Below, one piece after another: positions 35,201 through 50,200 of a stretch of 64,000 nt of DNA. The notes under the pieces are model-generated. The model did no database searches and was not told the origin of the DNA. It saw nothing but the letters and a program-made list of their open reading frames with translations. The first letter of the stretch is position 1; each line of letters starts with the position of its first letter. The translations under genes and the position numbers were made by a program. This stretch comes from Hevea brasiliensis. Lineage: Eukaryota; Streptophyta; Magnoliopsida; Malpighiales; Euphorbiaceae. The stretch spans positions 72,617,760 through 72,681,759 of the forward strand of contig NC_079499.1 in NCBI RefSeq assembly GCF_030052815.1. The letters are read 5' to 3'.

Positions 35201-38200
35201 GCAGTACAAAAGGGTAAAACCAGTGAATTCAGGTTTGATAATAAAGGGATTCTGAGGTATGGTACTAGGTTGCGTTTGTCAGATGATATCGAAGTCAAAG
35301 AAGACATTATGAGCGAAGCTCATAATGCTATATACAATGTACATATCGAAACCACCAAAATGTATCAGGATTTGAAAAAGATGTGTTTGTGGCCTTCTAT
35401 GAAGAAAGAGATAGCTCAGTTTGTGTCTACATGTGAAGTGTGTCAGAGAGTAAAGCTGAAACATCACAAACCAATTGGGATGCTTAACCCACTCTCTATT
35501 CCAAATTGAAAACGGGAGAATGTGACCATAGATTTTGTTCTGGGGTTATCAGTAGCCTCCGACAGATATGACTTTATATGGGTAGTGGTGGATAAATTGA
35601 CAAAGACTGCTCATTTCTCCCTAGAAGAGCTAATTATTCTGTGAATAAGTTGGCTCAGGTGTATATTAAAGAGATAGATTGCATGGAGCTCTAGTTAAAC
35701 AGTATCAAATAGGGAACCACAATTTACTTCTAGGTTTTGGTAGTCTCTAGAATGAGATCAGTACCAAATTGAATTTTAGTATAGCTTCTCATCCACTAAT
35801 AAATGGACAGTCAGAAAGAATCATATAAACTCTAGAAGATATGCTAAGGATGTGTGCATTTGAATTTGGAGGATCACAAAAGAAATATCTTCCTCTAGTT
35901 GAGTTTGCATACAACAACAACTATCACAACTATCACTCTAGTATCAAAATAGCACTGTATGAAGTTCTATATGGGAGAAAATGTAAAATCCAAAATGTTG
36001 GGAAGAAGTTAGAGAGAGCGCTCTGGCAGGCATTGAGTAAGTAGAGATCACTAATAAGGTGATGTCTTTGATCAAAGTAAGGTTAAGGAAAACAACAAGC
36101 AGACAAAAGAGTTATGCAAATCTTCACAGAAAGGAAGTGGTGTTTCAAGAAAGTGATATGGTATTTCTGAAGGTGTCTCCTATAAAAGGTGTGATCCGAT
36201 TTGGAAAAAAGGATAAGTTGGTTCCAAGATACATAGGACCATATGAAATAGTACATAAGGTTGGAAATGCATCTTACAAGCTAGACTTGCCACCAATGAT
36301 GGAGAGAACTCATCAAGTTTTCCATGTTTCTATATTACGAAAGTTTGTATCGGATCCGAATAAAGTAATAAATGAACCTGGCATGGAGATTTCAGAAGAT
36401 CTTTCGTATGTAGAGCAGCCAGCTCGGATTGTACATATGCAGATAAGAAGGTTAAGGAACAGAGATATACCAATGGTTAAAGTCCCATGGAATTACCACA
36501 ACCTAGAAGAATGCACATGGGAGACCCGTGATTCAATGCCTGTAAGACCCAAATGGATCTTCTTCAACAGAGCATCAGAAAGCATTTTTTATGGCGATAA
36601 AAGGTTGTATGGTGGCCGACGACGCTTTGGGAAGGATCGGTTGTTGCAAAACAAGGAGATTTTATGAAGTCGAAGTTTGACTCAAATGAATCTCGAGCTT
36701 TGGTTCACCTCAGGTGGCAAGAGTTTCATAGTTGGGTTCGCCAAGAGCCAACCAGTTAAACTATAGAAGCTTTGCAGTAGCCTAGATAGAAGACAGTGTA
36801 ATTGGCGAGGGAAGGTGAGATAACTTTGCTTTTATTTCATAAAGACCCTCTATTTCATTTTTCTAGGGAATTTTTTCAAAATAGTAAACTAAATCAAAAT
36901 CTTCAACAGAAAGAAAAAAAAAAAAAAGGATTGAATTTTTCTTGCTCTTATATTCAATGCAGAATAAGAAGAAACCAAAAATTTAGAGAAAGAAATTCCT
37001 AGGAGTCAAAGGAAGATAAAAAAAAAAAATTCTCTAGAGAAACTAATTCTTAAAAATTTTATTAATTCTCAATAACAATCATAATAATAAGCCATATAAT
37101 AAAATACCTAGACAGGTATTCATAGTGTGCCACTAGCACTAATTGAAACAAAATAGGAATACAAAATCAAAACAAACTAGGAAAATAAAATCAATCCTAA
37201 CTAGGAAAATAGTAAACCTAATATGCCTAAATAATAGAAATTTAGTCTTCCTAATTTACAACGAAAGTTAAATCAACAAAATTCTTAAATAGAATTTGGA
37301 TCTTCCTATACCACACTAAGTGCATTGGGCCTTTCCCAAACAGTTCAAAGGCTAATTTATATATTCAACCAACATTCAAAAATAGGAACTAGCATACACA
37401 GATATATGCAAATGTGCAAGAATATGCATCTATAAAGGATCAAAAATCATTATCAAATGCGCATTAATGAATTATGAAATAAAGAATTCAAGGTTACAAA
37501 TTTCTAGATTTACAAACTACTATGCAAGTTCAAACAACAAAAAGAAAAGTATCATTTTAGGTCTATAGTGAATATTTCAAGTTTCAACAATAATAGAAGA
37601 TATAGTTCAAAATAGTTCTAGCTGTGGAAATTACTAGTGCAAAACAATTCCCCTACTTCTTGTAGATTTTTGTTATCCACCTTTAAAAACTCCTCTTTAA
37701 TTTACATGTATGCTATGTCTAGATGACACGATTTGAAACAAAGGGATTTGGACATGATTTTAGTGTGGTAAATTATTGAATGAAAATTAACATATTGTTT
37801 ACTTCTTTAAATTCAAGAAAAATATTTAATTTATGGATGCAATTCCAAACCTTTTCAAATAGATTTCAGAAACCACCTTTTCATAAAAAAATTTCAAATC
37901 CACACTCCACATTTATGAGCCTAGCATAAATTCATGGCTATAAACAATTAAAGAAAAACTACACATTATCAAATTCAAAAATAACATTTCATATTTCTTC
38001 GTCCAAACGCAACATTAGGGAACTTACAAACTCCCTTCCTACATGTAAATGTCGCATGATGCATTATAACAACCAACATCATTTAGTAGCTAAAAATACA
38101 TAAATATTAAATTTCGGAAAAAATGAAGAAATAAGATAAATCCAAAATGAAATATAAACTAGTTAATAAAGATGAAACACTCACAAGGGTATCGATTTGC

Positions 38201-41200
38201 ATAATTATATTTGCATAATGCAAAGAAAGGCCAGCAGGTCCCAATCTCTGGTGATTGTTCTTAGATACTTTTATTGGACCATTAGCATCTGTTGGATACA
38301 AGTAGATAAATATGGAACTATTTAGTTAGTGAATGTTGAGTTTTTAGAAAGAAATAAGAAAAGGGAGAGAAAGGGAGAGAATTGGAATGAACCTCAAAAG
38401 ATTATAATTTCATTTACTTGTACTTGACATAATATATGAGTTCATATTTATAATGGAAGATAAAACATATATGGCATTTCTTAAATCACTCCTTCCTACA
38501 AGCACTAATTAAGCTAATCAATCACATGATTTTCTCATAAATATATCCCATAAATTAAAGTAAAATCTCATCAATTCCAACACTCCCCCTTGATGAGATT
38601 TTTGCTTAAGTTACTGAACAATCATCAAGAATGAGAATTTGGAGAAAAATAGCTTTGGGACTCAAACCCTGGGCTAAATGAAGAAAAATGAGAATTTCAG
38701 AGAAAAATAGCCGAGACTCAAACCCTAGGCTCTAATGAAGGAGAAGGATAGGGACTTCAACCCTAGACTCTCAAATCATGAAGAAAGAGAAGAAGAGGAA
38801 GATGAAAAGCTTGGGACTAAAACCCATAAATTTCGAACTCAAACTCTGAAGAAAGAAAATAGCATTTGGGACTAAGACTCATTACTTTATGAAGAAAGAG
38901 AACAATAAGAAAGCAGAAACCCTAGAATTTTCTGTAGGCTTTGATACCATGTTGAGTTTTTACAAATAATGAAGAAAAGAAAGATAAAGGGAGAGAACTG
39001 GAATGAACCTCAAAGGATTACATTTTCATTTACTTGTACTTAGCATAATACATAAGAGTCAATATTTATAATGGAAGATAGAAGATATATGGCATTCCTT
39101 AAATCACTCCTTCATATAAGAACTAATTAAGCTAATCAATCACATGATTTTCTCATACGTATATCCTATAAATTAAAATAAAATCTAATCAATTCCAACA
39201 GTGACCATCAAGCAGTGAAGAGAACCAAGGTAAAGGATGGCACGTCAATATTTAAAGAAGACATTAATCTTCATAACTTGAGATAACACTATTTTCTTCC
39301 TACTATTGTATTTTCATTAGATGAGTAAGGTTTGGACGCCACTTCAGGGCTCAACAAACATTTTAGTAATTCTTTGTCATATGCTTTGCATGTGATTCTT
39401 TGTATCTTTTTTATTTGTAGATATAATATTATCATGATCAGTATTAAAATTGAAATCCCTATTTTATCTTAACATGATTTCAAATCACGGTTGCAGTCAC
39501 GGCTGTAGGTAGTGAAAACAAGCCTATAACGACCGTAAAATAATAGTAACGGACTGGCGCTGTGCAAATTTTTTTGAAAAATTTGCAAGGTTCATAAAAT
39601 AACTATATATTGGTAGATACAAGTAAAACTATTACACACAACTACATAATAAGCACAAATATATCAAATAAAGATATTAAATCTATCATGTTTAGATATC
39701 AACTCAACTCAACTCAACTAAGCCTTTATCCCGAAAATTTGGGATCGGCTATATGGATTCGCTTTTTTCACTCTGAACGATTTTGGGTTAAATCCTCAGA
39801 AATGTGTAATGCTTCTAAGTCATATTGTACTACTCTCCTCCAAGTCAATTTAGGTCTACCCTTTTTTTTTCTTTCTATCCTCTAACCTAATGTGCTCTAC
39901 TTGTCTAACTGGAGCCTCCGTATGTCTACGCTTCACATGACCAAACCACCTCAATCTCCCTTCTCTCAACTTATCTTCAATTGGCACCACTCCTACCTTT
40001 TCTCTAATACTTTCATTACGGACTTTATCTAGTCTAGTATGGCCACTCATCCACCTTAACATTCTCATCTCTACTACTCTTATCTTAGATGCATACGACT
40101 CTTTCAGTGCCCAACACTCACTACCATATAACATAGCCGGTCGTATGACTGTACGGTAAAATTTTCCTTTTAATTTATTAGGAATCTTACGATCACATAA
40201 AACTCCCGTGGCACGTCTCCACTTCAACCATCCGGCTTTAATCCTATGACTAACATCCTCCTCACATCCCTCATCTACTTAAAGGACTGAGCCTAGATAT
40301 TTAAAGTGATTACTTTGGGACAGTACCACTCAATTCAAACTAACTCCTTCCCTATCACCGATTTGGCCTTCACTGAACTTGCAATGCATGTATTCTGTCT
40401 TCGTTCTACTTAACTTAAAACCCTTTGACTCTAGAGTACTTCTCCAAAGTTCTAGCTTCCTATTGACTCCTTCTTGTGTCTCATCTATCAGAACAATATC
40501 ATCCGCAAACATCATGCACCAAGGAATACTCTCTTGTATATGTTTCGTCAGTTCATCTAAAACTAATGTGAAAAGGTAAGGGCTTATGGCTGATCCTTGG
40601 TGTAATCCAATTGAGATCGGAAAATCTCGTGTCCCCTCCCACTATGCGCACAATAGTAGTTGCTCCTTCATACATATCTTTCAATACTTGTATGTACCTA
40701 ATAGATACCCTCTTTTGTTCTAACACATTCCATAAGACCTCTCTTGGAACACTATCATAAGCCTTCTCCAAATCAATAAAAACCATGTGTAGATCTTTCT
40801 TCCCATCTCTATATTTCTCCATCAAGCTTCTAATGAGAAAGATCGCTTCCATAGTTGAACGACCGGGCATGAAACTAAATTGATTGAGAGAGATAGAAGT
40901 ATCATGACGTAGTCGATGCTCCACAACTCTCTCCACAACTTCATAGTATGGCTCATGAGTTTAATTCCCCTATAGTTTGAGCAACTCTGTATGTCTCCCT
41001 TATTTTTAAAAATAGGTACTAAAATACTCTTCCTCCATTCATCAGGCATTTTCTTTGAGTTTAGAATCTTATTAAATAATTTAGTTAACCATGCCACTCC
41101 CATATCTCCCAAATACTTCCACACTTCAATTGGTATTTCATCGGGTCCACAGGCTTTACCCACTTTCATTCTCTTAAGTGCTTCCTTTACTTCTAAAGAT

Positions 41201-44200
41201 CTAATCCTTCTAGTATAATTTACATTCTTTTTTATTGTTCTATAATCTATATTCACGCTATTTCCATTTTGACTATTATTAAAGAGATCATTAGGATTAA
41301 ATAATTTATAGCTAGAACATAGATATTTAATGATGATCTTAGCTAGCAACCAATAAGGGAGAGAATTAGTAGAAGAAAAGAGAAATTTGGGTGAATATTT
41401 CAGAGAATATATTACATACAAGAGAACTTGGTTTAGAAAGAATAAGCCTAGCGTAGTTAAGTGAGCTGGCATGAGCTGCTAGTAATGAGTTTTGGTGGGA
41501 ACAGTTACTTGTAGCAATTATTGATGTATAAAAACAGTCATAACAACCCAGTGTAATCAAAGAAGAATTATCCCAAAGCTAAGTGACTGTTCTTTAGAGG
41601 TAACAACAACAATCCTTCATTTGTCAATGGGCATAGCATTAACCATAATGCTTTTTCTGCTTTTCTTTTGTTGACTATAAGAATAACCTTAAGGAGGGTA
41701 GAGGATCCTTACGAAGTACCTAGACTCGAATTTGCTAGCCCAGTAAGAAAATCATAGATTTCTGGAACTTAACAGTATCACTGGCATATATGGCCCGGAA
41801 GTCTTGATAGAAATCCAATTCCTACCAGAAAACACTTAATTCAACAAAGTATTGAGCAATTATCATCACATCTTGTTTCGTACTGTGAACCTTATTTCGT
41901 AATTTATAAACCTGTGCATCATTACCCCACTTGATGGTAGGTTTGGGACACTGCACTACAAACGGTTGTTGCACTATTAAACAGCAGATACCCATGGGCT
42001 ACATGAGATTACATAGAACTAATAAGCCAAGACATCATTAGAGAGTTCTTTGATTCCCACTAGCTATACGTTGAGCTATTTGCTTCGGGTTTTGGGGTGT
42101 CTCCAATAATATATCCCTATAGTCCCTTGGCTTAAATGAACAAAAGACAAGAACTGGACCATATCAGATAATTCGTTCCATCAAGTTTCACAAGACCAAT
42201 TTGTAAAGAGGGATTATCACTCATAACACCAATTTTTCCCTTAGCCACCACCTTCTTCTAGTAAGGGTATGAAAACAAGCTGGTTAGAGGAGTGAGGCAC
42301 TAGAAAAGTTGCCAAAAAGAAAATAGTTGAGAGAAGGTGGCCAGAAGACATCACACACACCGGCACATGGGAAAAATGCCAGAACTTAAAGTGGCATGTG
42401 ATGCCACTCACTTTGCCAGATGGTGGGTCTTCTTCCAAGAAAGGACCAATCAGCGGTGAGGCTTACTCCAGAAGTGGGTGGTGACCTACGACTCCCACCG
42501 TAGACTGATGCTTAGGAGCTTGATGCAAAAGACTCAAAAACCCTAAGTCTGATATTTAGAGCAATCACACCAAAATAGGGTTGGTTAGCTCTGATACCAT
42601 ATTGACCATGCAATTTTGGGGGAAGATTTGTATATTTCATTATGTTAAAATACTTTTTATATATCTCTATTTATATACAAGAATCCTCACTATACAAGAA
42701 ACCTGAAAACATTAGGAAACTCATAGGAATAGGAAACACTATGCACAACAAAAGAAAAAAAAAATGGCTATCCCTATAATGCAGGGATTTGATTCGGATT
42801 TCTAACAGCACAATTCATGGTACCCCTATTTTGCTTACGATTGACAGTGGTGCTCGTCACTGCTTCATTTCTACTACTTTGGTGGCCAAATTGCACCTTT
42901 CTTCAATGCCCACTCCATTTTTTACTATCCTCCTCGGGCTGTTGCAAGGTGTTTCCCATTCACTTAAGAATGACTATTCTCCCCGATTGTTATGTGTTTC
43001 CATTGTTAGGGATTGATGTGGTGCTGGGTGTGTCATGCTTAGCTTCATTAGGAGAGATTTAAGTTGAATTTGCAAAAACTCTCTATGTCCTTCACTTATC
43101 AAGATCAACAGATTACTCTCACTAGTCCATCATCCATCCATCCAATACACTCCTGCTTCTTTACATACCATTTTCAAAACTTCTGATGTTGATTTTTGTG
43201 TTGTTCTTTGGTAGTGCTCAACCCCAGATGCTCCTACCCCATCTGCGTTATCTTCCCACCAATAACGTGAACTTTAATGCTCTGTTAGACAAATTTTCCC
43301 TACTTTCCAAGAAACTCTCACCTTACCTCCCTCCAGGCCATCTAAACACAAAATTACCCTATGCCCAAATACTAGCCCACTAAACACTAGACCTTACAAA
43401 TATGGCCAACATCAGAAGGACTAAATCAAGAGAGTGGTTTTCAAAATGCTTGCAGTCGGGATCATTGAAACCAAAAATAGTCCCTCCTCTAGCCCTATTC
43501 TTCTTGTCCAAAAAAAGGATGGAAGCTAGAGATTGTGTGGATTATCGAGTTCTCAACAAAGCTACCATATCAGACAAATACCCCTTTCTACTTATACAAG
43601 AATTGTTTGATGAGCTTTATGGTGCTACATATTTCCCCAAAATTGACTTAACATTGGGCTATCATCATATTCGAGTCTCAAAGCTAGACATACACAAGAC
43701 AACTTTCCTTACAGTGGCCACTACGAATTTTTGGTCATGCCATTTGGGCTCACCAATGCTTCGACCACCTTCAATCCACCATGAATAACAACTTTCATTC
43801 ATTTCTTCGCCGATTTATATTGGTCTTCTTTGATGATATTCTAATTTATAGTCTTTCTTTGGATTGACCATCTCTCACATTTGCAAATTGCCCTCGAAGT
43901 CTTACAACAGCACCAATTCTCAGCTAACAAGAAGAAATGTTCCTTTGGCCGCACCTCCATTGACTATTTGAGCCATATCATTTTGGCCTCTGGTGTTATT
44001 ATGGATCCATCTAAAATCATTAGCGTGCTACGCTAGCCCATTCCAAAATCTACTAGAGTTGTTTGCGGATTTTTGAGTTTAATGGGCTATTATCGCAAAT
44101 TCATTTGTAATTTTAGGCTTATTGCACACTCCCTCACTAATTTGCTTTAAAAAAAGGCTACGTTGCTTTACATGGATCACTTGGCCTAGGATGCTTTCAC

Positions 44201-47200
44201 TCAGTTGCAATAAGCTATCACCTCTGCTCCTATCTTATAGCTTTTAGATTTCTCAAAATCATTCACCATTGAAGTTAATGTTTCCTGTCAAGTAATTGAG
44301 GCCATTGAGGCAATCTTATCTCAGGCTAATAAGCCTATCACTACTTTAGTAAGGTTCTGTCATCTCAAACTTTAGCCAAATCTACATACAAAAAGGAACT
44401 CATGGAGTTGTCCTAGCCATCAATAATTGGCAACCGTATTTGATGGATTGTCGCCTCACCATTCGCATTGATCATCGTACCTTTGGCATTTGTTGCAACA
44501 TGTCACTCAACCTTTCCAAAAATGTTGGATTAGTAAATTATTGGGGTATGATTTTCAAGTGGAATATAAGACAGGGCAACCAAACAAGGTGGCGGATGCT
44601 CTCTCATGCCGTGACAAAGACACCGATACACTGTTGGCCTTCTCTCAATCAATAGCAGGGTTATTTGATGTTGTGTACGGAAGAAATTGGCACCAATGAG
44701 GCTTTATCTACACTCTAGAATTGCATTCTTGCAGGGGATTATGGGACAAATTAGGCAGTGCAAAATGGACTTATTTTTCTTTTGCAACAAGGTTTATTTG
44801 TTGTCTAGTTCCCCCATGATTCCTATGATTCTGGTTGCTATTCAATATGGGGACTCATGAGGGTGCACAAAAGACTCCCCAACATGCCCATAGTGATTTC
44901 TATTGGCAAAGGATAAAAGCATCAATTCGGGTATTTGTTGAAGCATGCCAAGTATGTCATCGTAATAAAACTAAAAATTTACACCCAACTGGCCTCCTTC
45001 AACCGCTAGCACTACCATCATAAGTTTGGGCTGACATTTCAATGGATTTCATTGATGGGTTACCAAAAGTCAATTGCAAAACAAAGTTATTTGTAGTTGC
45101 AGATAGATGTTGAAAATATGCACATTTCATTCCTTTATCTCTTCTTCTTTGCTAATATTTTCAAATTACATAGATTACCCGAATCTATTGTCAGTGATCG
45201 CAACGTGTTCACCAGTCATTTTTGGAAGGAGTTCTTTCATCTTTATTGTACTAAGTTGGCATTTTCCTCCGCCTACCGCCAGCAATCAAACAGACAAACC
45301 ATAGTAATGAATCACACCATTGAAATGTACTTATGCAGTCTTGTTGGCGATAAACCCAAAAGTTGGGTTGACTAGTTACCATGGGCAAAGTACTACTATA
45401 ACATTTCCTTCCATTCGACCCTGAAAACTACTCCATTCAAAGTTGTTTATGGTCAGGAGTCCCCCAGCTCATCGTCATATGGCTGCACCTCTCTCCCTAC
45501 CGATGCCTTTCCATTGTTTGCCAGCAGCGACGCCAATTTGCCCTTGTCACACCGAATTGGAGAAGTCACGTCTTAGTTAAAACTTCCCCTTTTAGCAAAT
45601 CTCATGAAATTTTCCACGTGACGTTAATAAAACATTTTTAAGGTGAGCCTCTTGCGATGCCTTCTCCTTTACTGCCTATTGAGGAAGGTCGAGTGGTTCT
45701 AGTCCTTGCTAAGGTTCTTTGAGCAAGGCTCAATAGGGGTTCTTCATAGATTTTGGTTTGTTGGGATGGTATGCCAAATATCGATGACACATGGGAGCCA
45801 ATGGAATAGTTTTGAATTGCTTATCCTACTGTCAAGCTTCAGGACAAGCTCTTTCTCCAAGAAGAGAGTAATGTTGTGGATGCATTCATGGGGAAGAGCT
45901 ACAAACGGTGGGGAATGCACAGCTAAAGGATTGCAGTGGTAGCGACTGTTATTTCCTTGATTATTTTTACGGCAGTAATTGCTTATTTTCTTCTTTAGTT
46001 ATAAACCTTATTGGATTAGGACTTCTATTTATAATAGGATTCCATTATGTTCAGTACACCTCTACTATATAAAGAGGGCTAGTTAAATTAATAAAACAAG
46101 CATAATTATTTCTAATCAATTCAAGATTTGAGGCTATCTCTACGACAAATCTTCAAGTTTAGAGTATCCCTCCAACAAGCTCCTATGTTCATTCTTCATA
46201 GGCTCTTCAAGGCGAGGACGCAATCGCAACAAAGGAAAGGCTTCAACCTTAGAAGAAAATTTTCTAGTGCATCATCCTGTGACGAGATCCGTAACCCGAG
46301 AACTCAACAACTATTCAATCAAGTTAGTCTATACAAGATTAATAATGTAGAAATAGAAATTTTGATTAAAAAAAACCGAATGAGTGTGTGTGATACTTGA
46401 TTCTACCTTTCTTTCCTCTCCAAAGCTATCTCCATCCATACATTAATATAGATCAGATTTTTGTGGTTTATTTCTATCAAAAAGGTCCCACAAAAAAGTG
46501 ATGGAACATTGCTTATAAATTACTACTCTTGCTTTTGTTCGACATGCGACATAGTTTAATGCTCTTATATGTATGTTTACAATTGGAAAATTGGGATTTA
46601 CTTGTTCGTAAGCCACTACACTTACAATATTGTCCTACTAATAAAAAATTAATTATTTCAATCCCTAAAGTAGACTAAAGATTTTACCCTTTAGTCCTAG
46701 ATAAACTACTCAAAAAATTTTAGTAATACACTTTAGTTCTTAAGAATTTTAAATTGCACCCCACTTTAGTCATAAAATTTGAGATTTATATACACTTGAA
46801 TTTCTGAATTGTTGTAAGTGCCTCCAAATTTTACATTTTTATTTTCATATGGCAAACCTCAAAGGCTTTTAAGTAATTTACCAAATAGGTATTTAAGACA
46901 AACAAAATACGTACCTTCACTACCAAAGATGTTATGAATCTCCAAAAGTAAAAAGTGGACAATATCTACAAGCTTCCCCATTACCTATAATCCAAAAAAA
47001 CAATTTGCTTATCCATAATTCCCAACTGTATCAAATAAAGAATTTATATTTATTTATAACTAACTTGCTAAGTAATCAATGATATCTTCTTAAGTAATAA
47101 ACGCAGTGAGATGTAACATTTTAAAAGAGACGTATAATAAATGAACACACATATAAATAGGAAGTGAGAGATTATGTTTCCAGAGATCAGAAAGAAGAGT

Positions 47201-50200
47201 TATAAATTGTAAACTGAATCATTATTGTCATAATTTGACGTCCGCAATGAAAGGCAACATCCAGCAGCAGTTTTCAGCTACCTCTTCCAAACTTCTGGAC
47301 CAGAGTGACTTTTTCCTCAAGCTTCGAACTTGTTTTCTTTGGCTTTTGAACTCTGCTCTTAAGGTCGCAAGGCTATCACCTGCATTGCATAGAACAAAAA
47401 AAACTCAGTTCAATACAGTAGGGAATGATTTTACTCTTTACAAAGTTCTCCTGAAGTTCTAGAGTAAAAGATGACCCATTATGAGAATTTATACATGGTG
47501 AATCCTAAATAGGTAGCATGTTTACCATTACATAAGTACAAGTTAGAATATAAGCTGCACTTTAGCCTTAGCTTAGCAATTAATGTCTAGAATTACCAGA
47601 GAGCATCGTTTTAAGTCCTTGAAATAGATGAAGACATTTAAATTTCCCTACGTGAGTTTCATATGTATGCACAAGCCTAGCCAATTCTTAATGTAAAGAT
47701 ATACCTGTAATTATGGACTAGATTAGGAAGATTTGATTGTGCCCAATTAGTGCAGCTGTATGCATAATATCTCCAGTTTTAGTTTTTCTAACATGTATTT
47801 ATACTCCCAATATGCTTGAGGAAATAATTAAGCATTTTTATTCCCATTCTTCTTTTTCTACATTTTATCAAAGCCTGGGTTTGAGTCCCTTCACTGAATT
47901 CTTTTCTTCTTATGTTCTTCAAAAAGTAACCTAGTTTCAAGTCTAAAAAATAGACCCAAGAAAGACCCTTTTACTACCCATATCATATATCAACCCTTTT
48001 TGTCACATCTACCACCCCAAAATCAAGCACCAATCACTGGCGATCCTTGTCTCCGAATAAACGCTGCTGGAGTAGCCAGCGCGTGGTCCAACACAGCTCC
48101 TTTTCTTTCTGATGCAAGCCCACGCACCGGCTTGTGAGCCTATTGATGAAAGATATTGATATTTAAGAGAATTTTTTGTGTATTTCTTGATGATAAAAAA
48201 TGATATACAAGGCTCTTATTTATGTACAAAGACTCAAACCTAAATACGATGCTAATTATAGTAGTAAAATACAATTAATGTCTAATAAACTGCATTCCTA
48301 AAATCAAAGGATTCCAACACTCCCCTCAAGTTGGTTCATGGATATCACACATGCTCAACTTGCAAAATAAAGTGTGGAATACTTTGCTACTTAGACCCTT
48401 TATAAATACATCAGCCCACGACTCCTTTAAAGTCACGTAAGTCATAGTCAATGAACCATCTATAATCTTCTCCTTTATGAAGTGCCGATCAATTTCTATG
48501 TGCTTGGTCCTATCATGTTGTACTAGATTGTGGACAATATTAATAGCAGCTTTGTTGTCACAAAATAAACATAAACTATTAGTCTCTGACAACATCAACT
48601 CCTCCATCAACTTCCACAACTACAATAGCTCACATATGCCTTGCGCCATGGCCCTATATTCTACTTCTACTTTTGATCGAGCAGTCACATTTTATTTTTT
48701 TCCTTCTTCAAGTAATTAGGTTACCACCAACAAGGTGCAATAACCTGATGTAGACATCCTATCATCAAGAGATTCAGCCCAATCTGCATCTGCAAAGACT
48801 TTTATCTAGAAATGGCCATGCTTTGAAAAAAAATATATATATTTTCCAGGAGCAGATTTTAGATACCTCAATATGCAAAAAATAGCTTCTAAGCAAGATG
48901 CTTGAGAATCATGCATACATTGACTCACTAGACTTACTGCATAAGCTATGTCTACTCTAGTGTGTGAGAGATAAATTAATCTCCTAACCAACCTTCGATA
49001 TCTTCATACTTCTGTTTTAGCAGATGTAACCGTCTTTGAAGCATCTTCTTATTTTTCCTCACACAACAAACAAAAATCTTATCCCTAAAGCTCTGCCAGT
49101 TCCTACTTTTCCACCTCCAGTCAACCCCCAATTCGTCCACCACTCCGAGTCTACTCATGTCATCTTGTTAACACCAATAATGTTCCTTTACATGATACAA
49201 GTACAGAAGCACTTCCTAATGACTCTCATCCAATTCCATCATCATATACTCCGGTCATGCCCTCAACATAAGCAACTATACCTCCAATTGCCCTTCGCAA
49301 ACGTATTTAATCATCTCGTAACCCTCATCCTATTTATAATTTTGAGTTATCATCATTTGTCTGCATCCTACTATGCTTTTTGTATCCAATGTATCTAATG
49401 TCCTTGTACTTGTTGATTTGAAACAACAGATTGGAGAGAAAAATCTACATATTCTTATGTATCAATAATTTTGTACATATGTATATTTATATACAATATT
49501 TCTAACTTTACAAGGAAACTTAATTTAATGAAAACTAATACAAATAGTAAACAAGATATGCATAAGAAGAAAGAAATAATAATCCCTTTAATGCAGGGAT
49601 TTAGATTCCAACACTCCACCTCAAGTTGGTTCATGTATATTACACATGCCAAACTTGCAAACTAAAGAATGAAATATTTTGCTTCTGAGTCCCTTGGTGA
49701 ACAAATCGGCTAACGAATCTTTAGAAGTCACATGAAAAACACTAACGATCCATCTATAATTTTCTCCTTTATGAAGTGTCGGTCAATTTCTATATATTTG
49801 GTTCGGCCATGCTGTACTTGATTACGGACAATATTAATAGCAGCTTTGTTATCATGAAACAAGTATAAACTATTTGTTTCTGATAGTTTTAGTTCTTCCA
49901 TTAACTTTCGTAATCACAACAATTCACAGACACCTTGAGCCATAGCTATATATTCTGCCTCTAGCAGTCACACTTTATTTCTTACTTTTCCAATTGACCA
50001 AGTTACCACCAACAAAAGTACAATAACCCATTGTTGACCTTCTATTATCAAGAGATCCAGCACAATCTGCATCTGTAAAGGCCTTTATTTGAAGATGTCC
50101 ATGTTTTGAGAAAAGAAGTCCTCTCCTAAGAGCAGAAGAGCAGATTTCAGATATCTTAGAATGCAAAAAACAGCTTCCAAATGAGATTCACGAGGATCAT

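Larger units (their letters stand above)
38334..39200 (-). mobile_element. TRIM (terminal-repeat retrotransposon in miniature)
   Basis: Two direct terminal repeats of 249 bp (38334-38582) and 251 bp (38950-39200) start TGTTGAGTTTTTA and end AATTCCAACA. They enclose 367 bp without coding capacity. On the minus strand a primer site TGGTATCAAAGC lies at 38949-38938 and a polypurine tract ctcatcaagggggag before the repeat at 38582. The flanks GTGAA (38329-38333) and GTGAC (39201-39205) fit a 5-bp duplication with one change. The internal part has imperfect short repeats of the gggactcaaaccc type. It would need enzymes from another element to move. Confidence 0.9.

Noticed and set aside
47235..47462. 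Plus-strand 75-codon frame
   Set aside because: Antisense shadow of the host exon at 47379-47282, whose minus-strand reading carries the conserved [11 protein letters not shown] motif and proper splice sites.
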